Of a stretch of DNA of 64,000 bases, positions 47,066-57,031 are shown one piece after another (position 1 is the first letter of the stretch; every line of letters begins with the position of its first letter). Below the pieces are notes generated by a model that was not told the origin of the DNA, did no database searches, and was given only the letters and a program-made list of their open reading frames with translations. This stretch comes from Microbulbifer aggregans. GTDB taxonomy: Bacteria; Pseudomonadota; Gammaproteobacteria; Pseudomonadales; Cellvibrionaceae. The position numbers and the translations under genes were made by a program. The DNA lies in contig NZ_JAIVKK010000003.1 of NCBI RefSeq assembly GCF_020524005.1, forward strand, positions 434,001 to 498,000, given 5' to 3'.

Positions 47066-47725
47066 ATGAGCCGGCCCTACCTGAGAATCGACATAGTCTC
47101 CGATATTGTTTGCCCCTGGTGTGCCATCGGCTATCTGCGCCTGCAACAGGCCATTCAGGCCAGCCCCCACCAGTTCGACATCAATATTGTCTGGCACCCT
47201 TTCGAGCTGAACCCGCACATGGTCGAAGCCGGTGAAAACCTGCGTGAACATATCACCGGTAAATACCGGATTTCCGACGCGCAGAGCGAGAGTAACCGCC
47301 AGCACCTGAAAGCCCTTGGGCAGGATCTCGGTTTTGAGTTCAATTTCAGCGATGATATGCGGATCTATAACACCCGCCGCGCCCATATTCTGATGCACTG
47401 GGCGGAGCCCACTGGCAAACAGACTGATCTGCAGCTGCGCCTGTTCAACGACTACTTTACCGAGGGCAAGAGTCTCAGCCACGACAGCGTTCTGCTCGAT
47501 GCCGCGGAAGCTGTGGGGCTGGACCGGGAAGCCGCTGCCGCCGCACTCGATGACCCGGCCATGGCACGCCAGACTATGGCCCGTGAAGAACAGCTGGTAA
47601 TGCAGGGGATCCAGGGTGTTCCGCTGTTTATGTTCAATCACGACTACGCCATCAGCGGTGCCCAGGAGACAGATGTGTTTCTGCAACAACTGGACCAAAT
47701 CGCAACTGCCGGCTCCTACCTCTGA
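47066..47725 (+). CDS. DsbA-family oxidoreductase, FrnE-like
   Basis: A 219-residue thioredoxin-fold protein of the DsbA/FrnE group. The active site is CPWC at residues 16-19 (SDIVCPWCAIGYLRL), with an alpha-helical insert before the C-terminal cis-Pro region GVPLFMFNHDYAISGAQ. No signal peptide precedes it, which matches cytoplasmic FrnE proteins rather than periplasmic DsbA. FrnE relatives help disulfide handling under oxidative stress. It stands alone; a weak GC hairpin (47738-47765) follows the stop. Confidence 0.88.
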   Translation: MSRPYLRIDIVSDIVCPWCAIGYLRLQQAIQASPHQFDINIVWHPFELNPHMVEAGENLREHITGKYRISDAQSESNRQHLKALGQDLGFEFNFSDDMRIYNTRRAHILMHWAEPTGKQTDLQLRLFNDYFTEGKSLSHDSVLLDAAEAVGLDREAAAAALDDPAMARQTMAREEQLVMQGIQGVPLFMFNHDYAISGAQETDVFLQQLDQIATAGSYL

Positions 47726-47737
47726 CTCCACGGCCAG

Positions 47738-47765
47738 CCCCGCGGGACGAGCCAACGCCGCGGGG
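47738..47765 (+). terminator. Possible weak terminator after the FrnE-like gene
   Basis: An 8-bp GC stem (CCCCGCGG with CCGCGGGG) with a 12-base loop, followed by TTCTC only. The stem is stable but the T-run is poor. Confidence 0.35.
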
Positions 47766-47922
47766 TTCTCGACCAGCCGTGCCACACAAATCCTCTTCTC
47801 CCTGCCAAATTGCGCTCAAAAACAGCGCCCTTAACAATCGTTAACCCAACTTAACTTCTGGTGAACCAACATAGCGCCTGGTTTATGGTCACATGGACTC
47901 TCATATTTACGGAGCAGATTCC

Positions 47923-48429
47923 ATGAAAACCATCGCGCCCATTGTGGCCATCGCGGCGATAGCCTCCCTCTCTGCGTGCTCCAGCACGCCGAAGGCTCCG
48001 CCAGTCTTTTCCGAGTCCCTGATTACCAATATCACCGAGCAGGGCAACCGCATGTTCACCTACACCGCTACGGTTAACGGCGGCGGCCCCGGAGGTGGTG
48101 GTGAAGCCCCTGGTGGTCGAGGCGGCAGGGGCGGTGGCCCCAGTGGCGGTATGGGGGGCGGCCCAGGTGGTGGCATGGGCGGAGGTCCCGGCGGTGGTAT
48201 GGGTGGAGGCCCTGGTGGCGGCATGGGCGGTGGACCTGGCGGTGGTGTGGGTGGCGGCCCCGGTGGCGGCATGTCCAGCAAGATGCGCATTGACCCGGAC
48301 AAGGCTGCCCAGGAGCGCCTCGAAGAAGTACTCACCAGCACCAAGTACTGCCCGCACGGCTGGTTCGTGATCGAGAAGAACACCCAACAGAGTTCCGTTG
48401 AAATCAAGGGTGAATGCCGCGCGGGCTGA
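47923..48429 (+). CDS. Gly/Met-repeat lipoprotein of unknown function
   Basis: A 168-residue predicted lipoprotein: signal LSAC with Cys19. I chose the ATG at 47923, which starts the signal peptide and has GGAG upstream. After about 50 residues comes a run of six 8-residue units, the pattern GGGPGGGM with one Ser and one Val change, so Met recurs every eight residues. The last 50 residues are KAAQERLEEVL, then STKYCPHGWFVIEKN, with two Cys residues (Cys, and Cys in GECRAG). It lies 46 bases before the intradiol dioxygenase gene and probably shares its transcript. Confidence 0.7.
   Translation: MKTIAPIVAIAAIASLSACSSTPKAPPVFSESLITNITEQGNRMFTYTATVNGGGPGGGGEAPGGRGGRGGGPSGGMGGGPGGGMGGGPGGGMGGGPGGGMGGGPGGGVGGGPGGGMSSKMRIDPDKAAQERLEEVLTSTKYCPHGWFVIEKNTQQSSVEIKGECRAG
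48130..48273 (+). repeat. In-frame tandem repeat, six units of 24 bases
   Basis: Six 24-base units encode the pattern GGGPGGGM. The codons differ between units mostly at third positions, so the array looks old or selected at protein level rather than recently expanded. It lies inside the lipoprotein gene. Confidence 0.9.
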
Positions 48430-48475
48430 CCCAAACCAATAACGAAAAATCAACAACTCACAAGGCGAGAACACA

Positions 48476-49351
48476 ATGGATAACAACGAACAGAAACAAC
48501 TTACAGGCCCCTGCGTACCAGCAGCGGAGAGCGCGGCCGAGAAACCCTTTAGTCGCAGGCAGGTACTTTCTACACTGGGCCTGACCGGCGCCGCATTACT
48601 GGCGGGCTGTAAAAACGGCGGTTCCTCTGACGGTGGTGGCAGTTCATCCAGTAGCTCGTCTTCGGGCGGCTCATCCAGCAGCAGCTCTTCATCCGGCAGT
48701 TCGTCGTCCAGCGGCTCTTCAAGTAGTTCCGGCAGCAGTTCCGGTGGTACCACACCGGGTACCTGCACGCTGATTCCGGAAGAAACTGAGGGGCCTTACC
48801 CGCTCACCGCCGTGCTGAGTAATTCCGCGATGGTGCGCTCCGATATCACCGAGGGCAAAACCGGTGTGCCACTGACGCTGGTACTCAACCTGGTGGACGT
48901 AAACAGTGACTGCGCTCCAATTACCAATGCAACGGTATACATCTGGCACTGCGACAAAGACGGTGTGTATTCCGGTTATTCACAACCGGGCGCAGATGCA
49001 CGCGGTGAAACCTTCTGTCGCGGTATCCAGGATGTGGACAGTGATGGCATGGTGCTGTTTGAAACCATCTATCCGGGCTGGTACACCGGTCGTATTACCC
49101 ATATCCACTTCCAGGTATTCCTGTTCAGCAGCGGCACCGCAACCGCCACTTCACAGATTGCCTTCCCGGAAGAAATTACCCGCGCCGTGTACGATTCCAC
49201 ACTCTACGCAGACCACGGGCAGAACAGCTCGGTGAGCAGTTTTTCCGCGGACAATGTGTTTAGTGATGGGGTGAGTTTTCAGTTGGCAGAAGTAACCGGA
49301 GATGTGGAAAACGGTTATGTGGCCACGTTGCAGGTAGGTATCGCCGTCTGA
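48476..49351 (+). CDS. Exported intradiol ring-cleavage dioxygenase-like lipoprotein
   Basis: A 291-residue non-haem iron dioxygenase. The N-terminus has a Tat motif (SRRQVLSTLGL) and a lipobox LAGC (Cys45), so the folded enzyme is probably exported and membrane-anchored. A Ser/Gly linker (about 49-92) follows, as in many secreted enzymes of this bacterial group. The catalytic domain holds the likely iron ligands: Tyr in EGPYPLT, Tyr in GWYTGR and His, His in RITHIHFQVF. Intradiol enzymes open catechol rings; an extracytoplasmic version could act on plant or lignin-derived phenols. Confidence 0.85.
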   Translation: MDNNEQKQLTGPCVPAAESAAEKPFSRRQVLSTLGLTGAALLAGCKNGGSSDGGGSSSSSSSSGGSSSSSSSSGSSSSSGSSSSSGSSSGGTTPGTCTLIPEETEGPYPLTAVLSNSAMVRSDITEGKTGVPLTLVLNLVDVNSDCAPITNATVYIWHCDKDGVYSGYSQPGADARGETFCRGIQDVDSDGMVLFETIYPGWYTGRITHIHFQVFLFSSGTATATSQIAFPEEITRAVYDSTLYADHGQNSSVSSFSADNVFSDGVSFQLAEVTGDVENGYVATLQVGIAV

Positions 49352-49411
49352 GGCATTTCCAACAATTGGAAGTTCTCGAAGGCCTGTAGAATCTGCAGAT
49401 CGTTGGGATAA

Positions 49412-49526
49412 GGTGCCGATAGCGGGTGTGGTCTTGCGTGACCGTATGCGGCCTGGATGGCCGCATCCGAGCCCCCAGGGATGGGTTTACGGCGTGTCAC
49501 GCAAGACCATACCCGCTGGCGGTGCC
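49412..49526 (-). repeat. Long-hairpin repeat, copy 4 (inverted)
   Basis: Minus-strand copy with arms 49496-49526 and 49412-49442, again with the position 8 mismatch (C/T). The core carries one change (AAACCCATCCCTGGGGGCTC, 49469-49488). The inner hairpin is ATGCGGCC/GGCCGCAT (49446-49466), a compensated change relative to copies 1 and 2. It lies between the convergent dioxygenase and S-formylglutathione hydrolase genes. Confidence 0.9.
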
Positions 49527-49575
49527 GCCACAGCTCTTTCCGAAAAACCAGGAAAGCCGTGGCAACAAGGTCAAT

Positions 49576-50430
49576 TTAATGCGCGAGCAAATAATCCGCG
49601 TGGAAGCGCAGATGCTGCTCAATAAACGAGGCGATAAAGTAGTAGCTATGATCGTAGCCGGTATGGTGTTCGACCTTGACCGGATAGCCCGCGGCTTCCG
49701 CCGCAGCTTCCAACGCATTCGGCTTCAGCTGTTGTTCGAGGAACTGATCGTCTTCCCCCTGCGAAATCAGCATCGGTAAACGCTCGGTAGCACGACTCAG
49801 CAGCACCGTCGCATCGTACTCTTCCCACGACGTTTTATCGGAACCCAAATAAGCCGAGAAGGCTTTCTCGCCCCACGGGCAGGCCATGGGGTTACAGATC
49901 GGGCTGAACGCCGATACCGAAGTGTAACGGCCCGGGTTTTTCAACGCGATCGTCAAGGCCCCGTGCCCCCCCATCGAGTGGCCGGAAATTGCGCGGCGTT
50001 CGCTCACCGGGAAATGCGCTTCAACCAGCTGCGGCAGCTCTTCCACAATGTAATCGTACATGCGGTAGTGTTGCTTCCACGGCTGCTGGGTGGCATTCAG
50101 GTAAAAGCCTGCGCCCTTGCCCAGGTCGTAACCCTCATCATCCGCAACATCGTCACCGCGCGGGCTGGTATCCGGGATCACCAGCACAATACCCAATTCC
50201 GCCGCCATTCGCTGAGCGCCGGCTTTCTGGGAAAAATTTTCATCGGTACAGGTAAGCCCCGAGAGCCAGTACAGCACCGGGAATTTCTGTTCCGTATTCT
50301 TGCTATCTGCAGCCACCGGTGGCAGATAAATGGCAAAGCGCATTTTGCAGTCGAGCACCTGTGACTGGTGCTCGTACTGCCGCTGCGCGCCGTCAAAACA
50401 GCGGGTTTCGCTGACTAGTTCGATCGACAT
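49576..50430 (-). CDS. fghA: S-formylglutathione hydrolase
   Basis: A 284-residue serine hydrolase that converts S-formylglutathione to formate and glutathione. Ser in [15 protein letters not shown], Asp in SQGEDDQFL and His in [11 protein letters not shown] are the triad. [19 protein letters not shown] is a family signature. It lies 12 bases after the class III alcohol dehydrogenase gene, its pathway partner, in a minus-strand operon. The length is normal. Confidence 0.95.
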   Translation of the reverse strand: MSIELVSETRCFDGAQRQYEHQSQVLDCKMRFAIYLPPVAADSKNTEQKFPVLYWLSGLTCTDENFSQKAGAQRMAAELGIVLVIPDTSPRGDDVADDEGYDLGKGAGFYLNATQQPWKQHYRMYDYIVEELPQLVEAHFPVSERRAISGHSMGGHGALTIALKNPGRYTSVSAFSPICNPMACPWGEKAFSAYLGSDKTSWEEYDATVLLSRATERLPMLISQGEDDQFLEQQLKPNALEAAAEAAGYPVKVEHHTGYDHSYYFIASFIEQHLRFHADYLLAH

Positions 50431-50442
50431 GCAGTCTCCGTC

Positions 50443-51621
<1,179 letters not shown>

Positions 51622-51854
51622 TTAACAGATCACCAGACCATTGACGGCCTGGATCCTGACAAGCGCGCCAGCACAAAGGGCGAACTGACGTTTTTTTGCA
51701 CGCTGTCGGTGCACGAGTCAGTAGCCCACTACGCCTTAACAGCACGAAACAAGGCGCGTGTTAATTGGCCTGCAAATTGCTGAAGCATTAATTGGGGCAC
51801 CCGGTAGAGCTATACCGGCAGGCCTATACACAGACAATGAACGGGGAGAAGACG

Positions 51855-52235
51855 ATGAATGACCACCAATGGCTAATGAATTCTCAGGCTCTCAATGCAC
51901 TGCGTAAACTCCGAAAGCGCATCCAGGCGGAATTCGGTCTTAGCCTCCGTTTCTCCGACTTCGATTTCGAAGTTCAACTGGCAAGACTCAAACACCAAAC
52001 CAAAGACAAAGATAGCCTGAAGCTGATTGACGAACTTGAAATTCTCCGCGGCAGCCCCTTCCTGACTGGAAAAGAGCCACCGGAAAGACTTTACCGTGGT
52101 CAAAAAATTCTCCAGGAAGAAGTAACAAAAGATATTTATGAAATGATTTACGGTGAAGAACTGGCGCAGCACGATGGCCGCGCGGCATATACACCAGCGC
52201 AAAAAATATATCGGGGGCAACCGATACTGCGCTAA
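51855..52235 (+). CDS. Small conserved-looking protein of unknown function
   Basis: A 126-residue cytoplasmic protein. I chose the ATG at 51855 because GGGGAG lies seven bases upstream; two earlier in-frame ATGs exist. It is rich in charged helical sequence (LRKLRKRIQAEFGLSLRF, ARLKHQTKDKDSLKLIDELEILRG). YRGQKIL and IYRGQPIL are two similar motifs near the C-terminus, the last one at the very end. No family is recognised. It is divergent from frmA and convergent to the next gene. Confidence 0.6.
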   Translation: MNDHQWLMNSQALNALRKLRKRIQAEFGLSLRFSDFDFEVQLARLKHQTKDKDSLKLIDELEILRGSPFLTGKEPPERLYRGQKILQEEVTKDIYEMIYGEELAQHDGRAAYTPAQKIYRGQPILR

Positions 52236-52278
52236 CAATTGCCCCGCGCCCCTACTGCGCCTGGAATTAATTATCTGC

Positions 52279-53004
52279 TTATCTGCCCGCCAGCTTCAAC
52301 AGAGAGGAAGCCTCCAGATCATCTTCGATTTCATCGAGTACTTCCTCTGCAATATCCATTAAAAGCTGCTCGGTCGCCTCACGGGTAGAATCCTCTACGA
52401 CACCGCCATCTTTGGGCGCACGCGTCTGATACTTTTTCTGCAATTCCAGATCGGCAATATTGACTCTTCCCTCGCGAAGATCGCCTTTACGGGAACCGGA
52501 AATACTTTCCAGCCGGTAGCGGAAGCTCCCATAGGCATTCATTACGCCTTTCTCGACGTCAACATCTCTGTTGCTAAAAATATCGACCATTTTCTGTCGA
52601 ATAAGAATATCGAAGTTGGTATGCAGAATTACTGGTGCGCCTCCGGACACGAGCTGTACATTCTCATCGACAAAAAACTCACCAAATCTTACCTGCACCT
52701 GTTGCACCAGGTAGTCTGAAAACTCCTGCATGGCTTTTTTCTTCATATCCCCCAGCCCGCCTTCTGTGCCGGATAGTGCCAACAGCAATTGTAAGTTGTT
52801 TCCTGTTAGAGGTGTCGGCGCTTCTATTGAGACTTCAACAGGCGCAACTTGAAGACGAATCGAGGGCTCGTTGGTAGCCAGTTGGGGCCAACCATCCAGA
52901 CTTCCCGCCTTGGCGCCAAATGCAACCAAAAGTACAGGAACGAAGACGGCCCATGCGGGAAAAAGGCGAGGGAAATGCAATAAAAGTGATCTATAAGGGG
53001 GCAT
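52279..53004 (-). CDS. Exported protein of unknown function
   Basis: A 241-residue protein with a signal peptide (AVFVPVLLVAFGAKAGS). The mature part contains FSDYLVQQVQVRFGEFFVDENVQLVSGG and YGSFRYRLESISGSRKGDL, probably a mixed alpha/beta fold, and an acidic helical C-terminus (LMDIAEEVLDEIEDDLEA). No motif points to an enzyme. It is on the same strand as the phosphatase gene but 269 bases downstream of it, so co-transcription is uncertain. Confidence 0.6.
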   Translation of the reverse strand: MPPYRSLLLHFPRLFPAWAVFVPVLLVAFGAKAGSLDGWPQLATNEPSIRLQVAPVEVSIEAPTPLTGNNLQLLLALSGTEGGLGDMKKKAMQEFSDYLVQQVQVRFGEFFVDENVQLVSGGAPVILHTNFDILIRQKMVDIFSNRDVDVEKGVMNAYGSFRYRLESISGSRKGDLREGRVNIADLELQKKYQTRAPKDGGVVEDSTREATEQLLMDIAEEVLDEIEDDLEASSLLKLAGR

Positions 53005-53273
53005 GCGCTATAACTCCGAAGCGTCCGAGGTTTGTGGATCCATGTGCGTTCAAGAAAAATCAGATTTTTCCCTGCAACCAACGGGCCACTTACAGAATAA
53101 AATTTTACGCGCTTGAGTTACAGCAGATTCAAATAGGTCAACCCCCTGAACTATTTCAAAAAATTTCCCAGACTGATCAGTCCCATACGATGTATACCTC
53201 AATGATTCCTCATTGAGGTATATTCATTCAGGAATGTCTACTTCAGGAGTAGACTTCTTTCTTCAGAAAAAAC

Positions 53274-54179
53274 TTACTCAAGCAGCTGCGCGCGCAGATG
53301 TGCCAGCTCCTGAGCATCCACATCCAGCGCATGCTCAATGTAACCTTCAACAGAGCCGTGCTGGCGCTCCATTTCTGCGAATGCGCTTTCCAGCCAGGAA
53401 AGCTCTACACCGGACATAGCTCCGCGAACATCTTCCGGTAGCTGTGCGAAAAACGCGAACATACGCTTCTCTTTTTCACTGGCATCTTCCGGCAGTTCCA
53501 TCATTTTGACACCGGCCAGGGTCTTGTTGGACAGCATGTAATCCTGTTTTACGGTTTCGCGGTCAACACCCAGCGCCGTCAGTATCAGCGCAGCGCCAAT
53601 ACCGGTACGGTCCTTGCCCGCGGTGCAGTGGAACAGCAGGGCATCGTCGCTCTCGATCAGTTTCTGGAACATGGCGCGGTAGGCCGGAGTCTGCTGCTTG
53701 ACCAGGTCCGTATAGCCTTTGTCCATCAGTTCAACCAGATCCTGCTTGGCAAAGTCAGGCTTGGTGAATAACCGGGCAAAATCCTTTTCCCAGTTCATTT
53801 CATAGTCCCACTCGAGCGTGATCGCATTGCCGCCGCGCCAGTTGTCCGGCTCCTGGGTACGCTCTTGGGTGGAACGGAAATCAACAATGGTGGCGATTTC
53901 GCGATCTTTCAGGTAGTCGTAATCATTCGCGGTCAGGTTAGTCAGGATGCCGGAGCGGTAGATCTTGCCCCACTTTACGGTTTTACCGTCGGCGGTTTGG
54001 TAGCCGCCAAGATCGCGGAAGTTACGTCCACCTTCCAACGGCAGAACACGCAGCTGTTCAACTTCGGTTTGTACCGCTGCGCTCTGAGCCTTGTCTGCTA
54101 CCGGTGCAGTTACACTGCACGCGCCCAGGGCGACAGCTACCGCTGCCGCGAGAATGCTATTCATGAATTTGTTTTGCAT
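53274..54179 (-). CDS. Tyrosine-specific protein phosphatase-like lipoprotein
   Basis: A 301-residue exported cysteine phosphatase. The lipobox LGAC indicates a lipoprotein. The active-site loop is HCTAGKDRTG with Cys185, the form seen in the Tyr_phosphatase_3 family, whose members act on phosphotyrosine or phosphoinositides. The general acid is probably the Asp in VDFRSTQERTQEPDNWRGG. NFRDLGGY near residue 55 is the typical N-terminal motif. It lies 73 bases after a receptor gene on the same strand, so it may release phosphate from the receptor's ligand in the periplasm. Confidence 0.87.
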   Translation of the reverse strand: MQNKFMNSILAAAVAVALGACSVTAPVADKAQSAAVQTEVEQLRVLPLEGGRNFRDLGGYQTADGKTVKWGKIYRSGILTNLTANDYDYLKDREIATIVDFRSTQERTQEPDNWRGGNAITLEWDYEMNWEKDFARLFTKPDFAKQDLVELMDKGYTDLVKQQTPAYRAMFQKLIESDDALLFHCTAGKDRTGIGAALILTALGVDRETVKQDYMLSNKTLAGVKMMELPEDASEKEKRMFAFFAQLPEDVRGAMSGVELSWLESAFAEMERQHGSVEGYIEHALDVDAQELAHLRAQLLE

Positions 54180-54252
54180 AAATCACCTGTCAATTTTTAT
54201 AGCCTGGGGCCAGTGATTTACTGGCCACAGTTTGTTGAATAGAAGTTGCTAA

Positions 54253-56760
54253 TCAGAAGTTCACGCGGAAGCCGGCGAGGTAGCGGCGACCGTAACCTTC
54301 TACCTGGTTCGGGGTGCGCTCGTCACCTACGTAACGCACATCGCGTTCATCGGTCAGGTTGTTCGCGTTGGCGTAGATGGAAACATCCGCACCGAATACA
54401 GACATCGGCAGGTCGTAGCTCACGGACAGATCCACACGCTTCTGTCCCGCCCAATACTCACCCATGCTGTCGTTCTCTGTGGTAGACAGCCAATCGTCGC
54501 GATATTGGCGGTTGAGGCGGATAGAGAAGCTTTCCATCTCGTAGAACACAGAGGTATTGATAATCAGGTCGGAAGTACCCGGCAGACTGAATTTTTCTCC
54601 GCTGAGCGTCTCGAATTCACTGTCGAGAGCGGTAACGTTGGCGTTCACACCAAATCCGGACAGCGCAGGGAACAGGTCATCCGCCTGAGCAATGAAGTTC
54701 AGCTCCACACCGCTGAGTTTGCCGTTGTCACCGTTTACGTAGCCGGTGTAGTCCCACTCTTCGCCGGCCGCTGCCGACAGGTAAACACCGCCATCAATTT
54801 TAGAGCTGGCCGCGTAAATCACGTTGTCGATACTGCGTGTAAAGGCGCCCGCTGACACGAGGCTGGCATCTCCCAGATACCACTCAAGAGCGATATCACC
54901 ACCCCAGGCTTCTTCAGCTTCCAGTGAAGGATTGCCGCCCATAACAATTTTGTCAGTGACATTAACTGCCGCGGCAGCGCGCCACTCAGTGTAGGTCGGG
55001 CGGCTTACACCGGTGGAGACAGACATACGCAGTTTCACATCTTCTGCGAGGTCGACATTCAGGTGCGCGCTTGGCAATACGTTGGTGAAGGAATCTTCAT
55101 AGTAGCCATACTCGCCTGCGCTGCTGTAATCCGTGTTCTCCACGCGGGAACCCAGCACCAGGTTACCCCAGTCAAACTGAGTGGTTACCATCACGTAACC
55201 TGCCAAAACCTGCTCTTCCAGGCTGATCAGCTGGTCCGGCGTTGGCTCTACACTTAACCCGCCAACGGCTTGCTCCCAGGCATCGCGCAGGCCCTTGTTG
55301 TTGTAGTAGGTACCGCCGATCACATTGGTAAAATCTGTGTCCCAGGCTTTGTCGGTTGCAAAGCTGTTGATATCGACACTGCTTGGGAAGGCCCCATAAC
55401 CGGCAGCCATTCCAAATCCGTCCGCATCGCGGTTATCCAGCTCTAAACCTGTTTTCAGCACGGCATCCTGACCAAAGAAGACAAGATTCCGCTCGGCATC
55501 CAGCTTTAACTTGGTGGCATCAATAGCCAGCTCTGAGGACACTACGTAAGCCAGATCCATGTAATAGTCGAGCTGACTCAGATCTGCGGCGTCACTGGTA
55601 CCAATTTGGGTGACTTCAACCATCGGATCTTCCAAATCGCTCACGTCGTAGCTCGCGGACACCATGCCCGCTCGGCTCATGGCAATTGGCAGGAAGATAC
55701 TGTTCTCTGTCTCGGTCCGGTTCAGGCGTGCTTCGATGAACCACTCACCAAAATTGAAATCTGCACCCAAGGTATTGGAGAAGGTGGAATTTTCGTACAG
55801 GCCATCTTCAAGCATACGGTTGGCTTGTACCACATCCGCTGCGCCCTGCGCCCCTGGCTGGGCACTGCCAGAGAAATCCAGAATGTACTGGTTTCGCTCT
55901 TCGAAATCCTGGAATTCATTGTACAGGGTGCTGACAAATACTCGCTCCAGTGCACCGTCGCCGCGGTACTCAAAGCGGCCACCGTAGGCGCGGTCTTCAC
56001 GAGTAACTTTATAGCTGCGGAAGTCGAGCTCATTGACTTGTACTTCGCCATCGACCAAGTCGAGATCGTATTCACGATTGTCGGTGGTCTGCTCACGGCT
56101 GTTCTCAGAGGCAAACAGCGAGAAACCGTAATTTTCATTGGACCAGGAAGTACGGAATGAAAATTTCTCAATGTCACCGTCGCCCAATTCCTGGGTACCA
56201 ACGCCTATGTCCAGGGAGGTCGCCGAGCCGTCTTGAGCAAACGGGTCAAAGGTAGAAATATTGATGTAACCGGAAACCGCCTCACCGGGCATATCCGGCA
56301 TGACGGCCTTGTTGGCATCGATGCGGCTGGTGATGACGGATGGGAAGCTGTCGAAACGCGGTACGCGGCCATTCTCGGCACCCGGGATGCTCAGGCCATC
56401 GATGGCGAGTGAGGTATAGCGGAAAGGCGCGCCGCGGAAGTTGATGTAACGCGCCTGGCCCTGGTCGCGCTCAATCGCAAGGCCCGGCACGCGGCCGAGG
56501 GAATCCGCCAGGTTCTGGTCCGGGAAACGGCCGATGGTATCTGCGGAGATAACATCCACAGTGTTGTCCGCATCGCGCTTGGCGTCGATCGCGGCTTTCT
56601 GGCTGTCGCGGATCGGCTGTGCCATTACTACGACTTCTTCTACCTGAGCCGTATCAATCTTGCTGGCGTCTACAGCCTCTTGCGCCATGGCGCCGTGTGC
56701 GGTGCCCGCTGCGGCGAGGGAAATCAGCAGTGACAATTTACTGCGTGAAAAGGTGTTCAT
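54253..56760 (-). CDS. TonB-dependent receptor, linked to a phosphatase
   Basis: An 835-residue outer membrane receptor with a signal peptide (ending near HGAMAQE). The plug starts VEEVVVMAQPIRDSQKAAIDAKRDADNTVDVISADTIGRFPDQNLADSLGRVPG, then the IERDQGQARYINFRGAPFRYTSLAIDG block, typical of TIGR01782-type receptors. The barrel ends in YLAGFRVNF. Its gene is directly upstream of the phosphatase gene (73 bases), which suggests uptake of a phosphorylated compound such as an inositol phosphate or phosphorylated sugar; that is inferred from context only. Confidence 0.87.
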   Translation of the reverse strand: MNTFSRSKLSLLISLAAAGTAHGAMAQEAVDASKIDTAQVEEVVVMAQPIRDSQKAAIDAKRDADNTVDVISADTIGRFPDQNLADSLGRVPGLAIERDQGQARYINFRGAPFRYTSLAIDGLSIPGAENGRVPRFDSFPSVITSRIDANKAVMPDMPGEAVSGYINISTFDPFAQDGSATSLDIGVGTQELGDGDIEKFSFRTSWSNENYGFSLFASENSREQTTDNREYDLDLVDGEVQVNELDFRSYKVTREDRAYGGRFEYRGDGALERVFVSTLYNEFQDFEERNQYILDFSGSAQPGAQGAADVVQANRMLEDGLYENSTFSNTLGADFNFGEWFIEARLNRTETENSIFLPIAMSRAGMVSASYDVSDLEDPMVEVTQIGTSDAADLSQLDYYMDLAYVVSSELAIDATKLKLDAERNLVFFGQDAVLKTGLELDNRDADGFGMAAGYGAFPSSVDINSFATDKAWDTDFTNVIGGTYYNNKGLRDAWEQAVGGLSVEPTPDQLISLEEQVLAGYVMVTTQFDWGNLVLGSRVENTDYSSAGEYGYYEDSFTNVLPSAHLNVDLAEDVKLRMSVSTGVSRPTYTEWRAAAAVNVTDKIVMGGNPSLEAEEAWGGDIALEWYLGDASLVSAGAFTRSIDNVIYAASSKIDGGVYLSAAAGEEWDYTGYVNGDNGKLSGVELNFIAQADDLFPALSGFGVNANVTALDSEFETLSGEKFSLPGTSDLIINTSVFYEMESFSIRLNRQYRDDWLSTTENDSMGEYWAGQKRVDLSVSYDLPMSVFGADVSIYANANNLTDERDVRYVGDERTPNQVEGYGRRYLAGFRVNF

Positions 56761-56998
56761 GTGCTCGCTCCCAAAATGGTGGCCCCGTTTTTTCTGGAGC
56801 CGCGGCCTGTTTCACGGCCACTTTTGAATTTGTCTGTCAGTCAGAAGTGCGACTGGGTGTCGCTGGGCGGGAGCCTTTCCTCCCGCTGCCAGCGCATCAT
56901 CGGCAGCGGGTATGACAAAAAAGTTAAATGGATATTGGCGGGGCTTAAAAAGATATCTCTAAATGATAAAAATCTTATAAATCAGCAATTTAGATAAA

Positions 56999-57017
56999 CC
57001 GGGAAAGTCCATCCCGG
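56999..57017 (-). terminator. Possible terminator after the membrane regulator-like gene
   Basis: A 6-bp stem (CCGGGA with TCCCGG) with a 7-base loop and, on the minus strand, TTTATCTAAATT after it. The stem is short. Confidence 0.4.
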
Positions 57018-57031
57018 CGAACACATCAAAC

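Noticed and set aside
48130..48273. 24-base tandem repeat considered as a CRISPR array.
   Set aside because: It has no spacers and is an in-frame protein repeat coding GGGPGGGM.
14493..49526. Repeats at 14.5, 42.8, 43.0 and 49.4 kb considered as CRISPR or transposon ends.
   Set aside because: The copies are dispersed and few, without spacers, and no transposase gene is near; each is a single internally paired unit.
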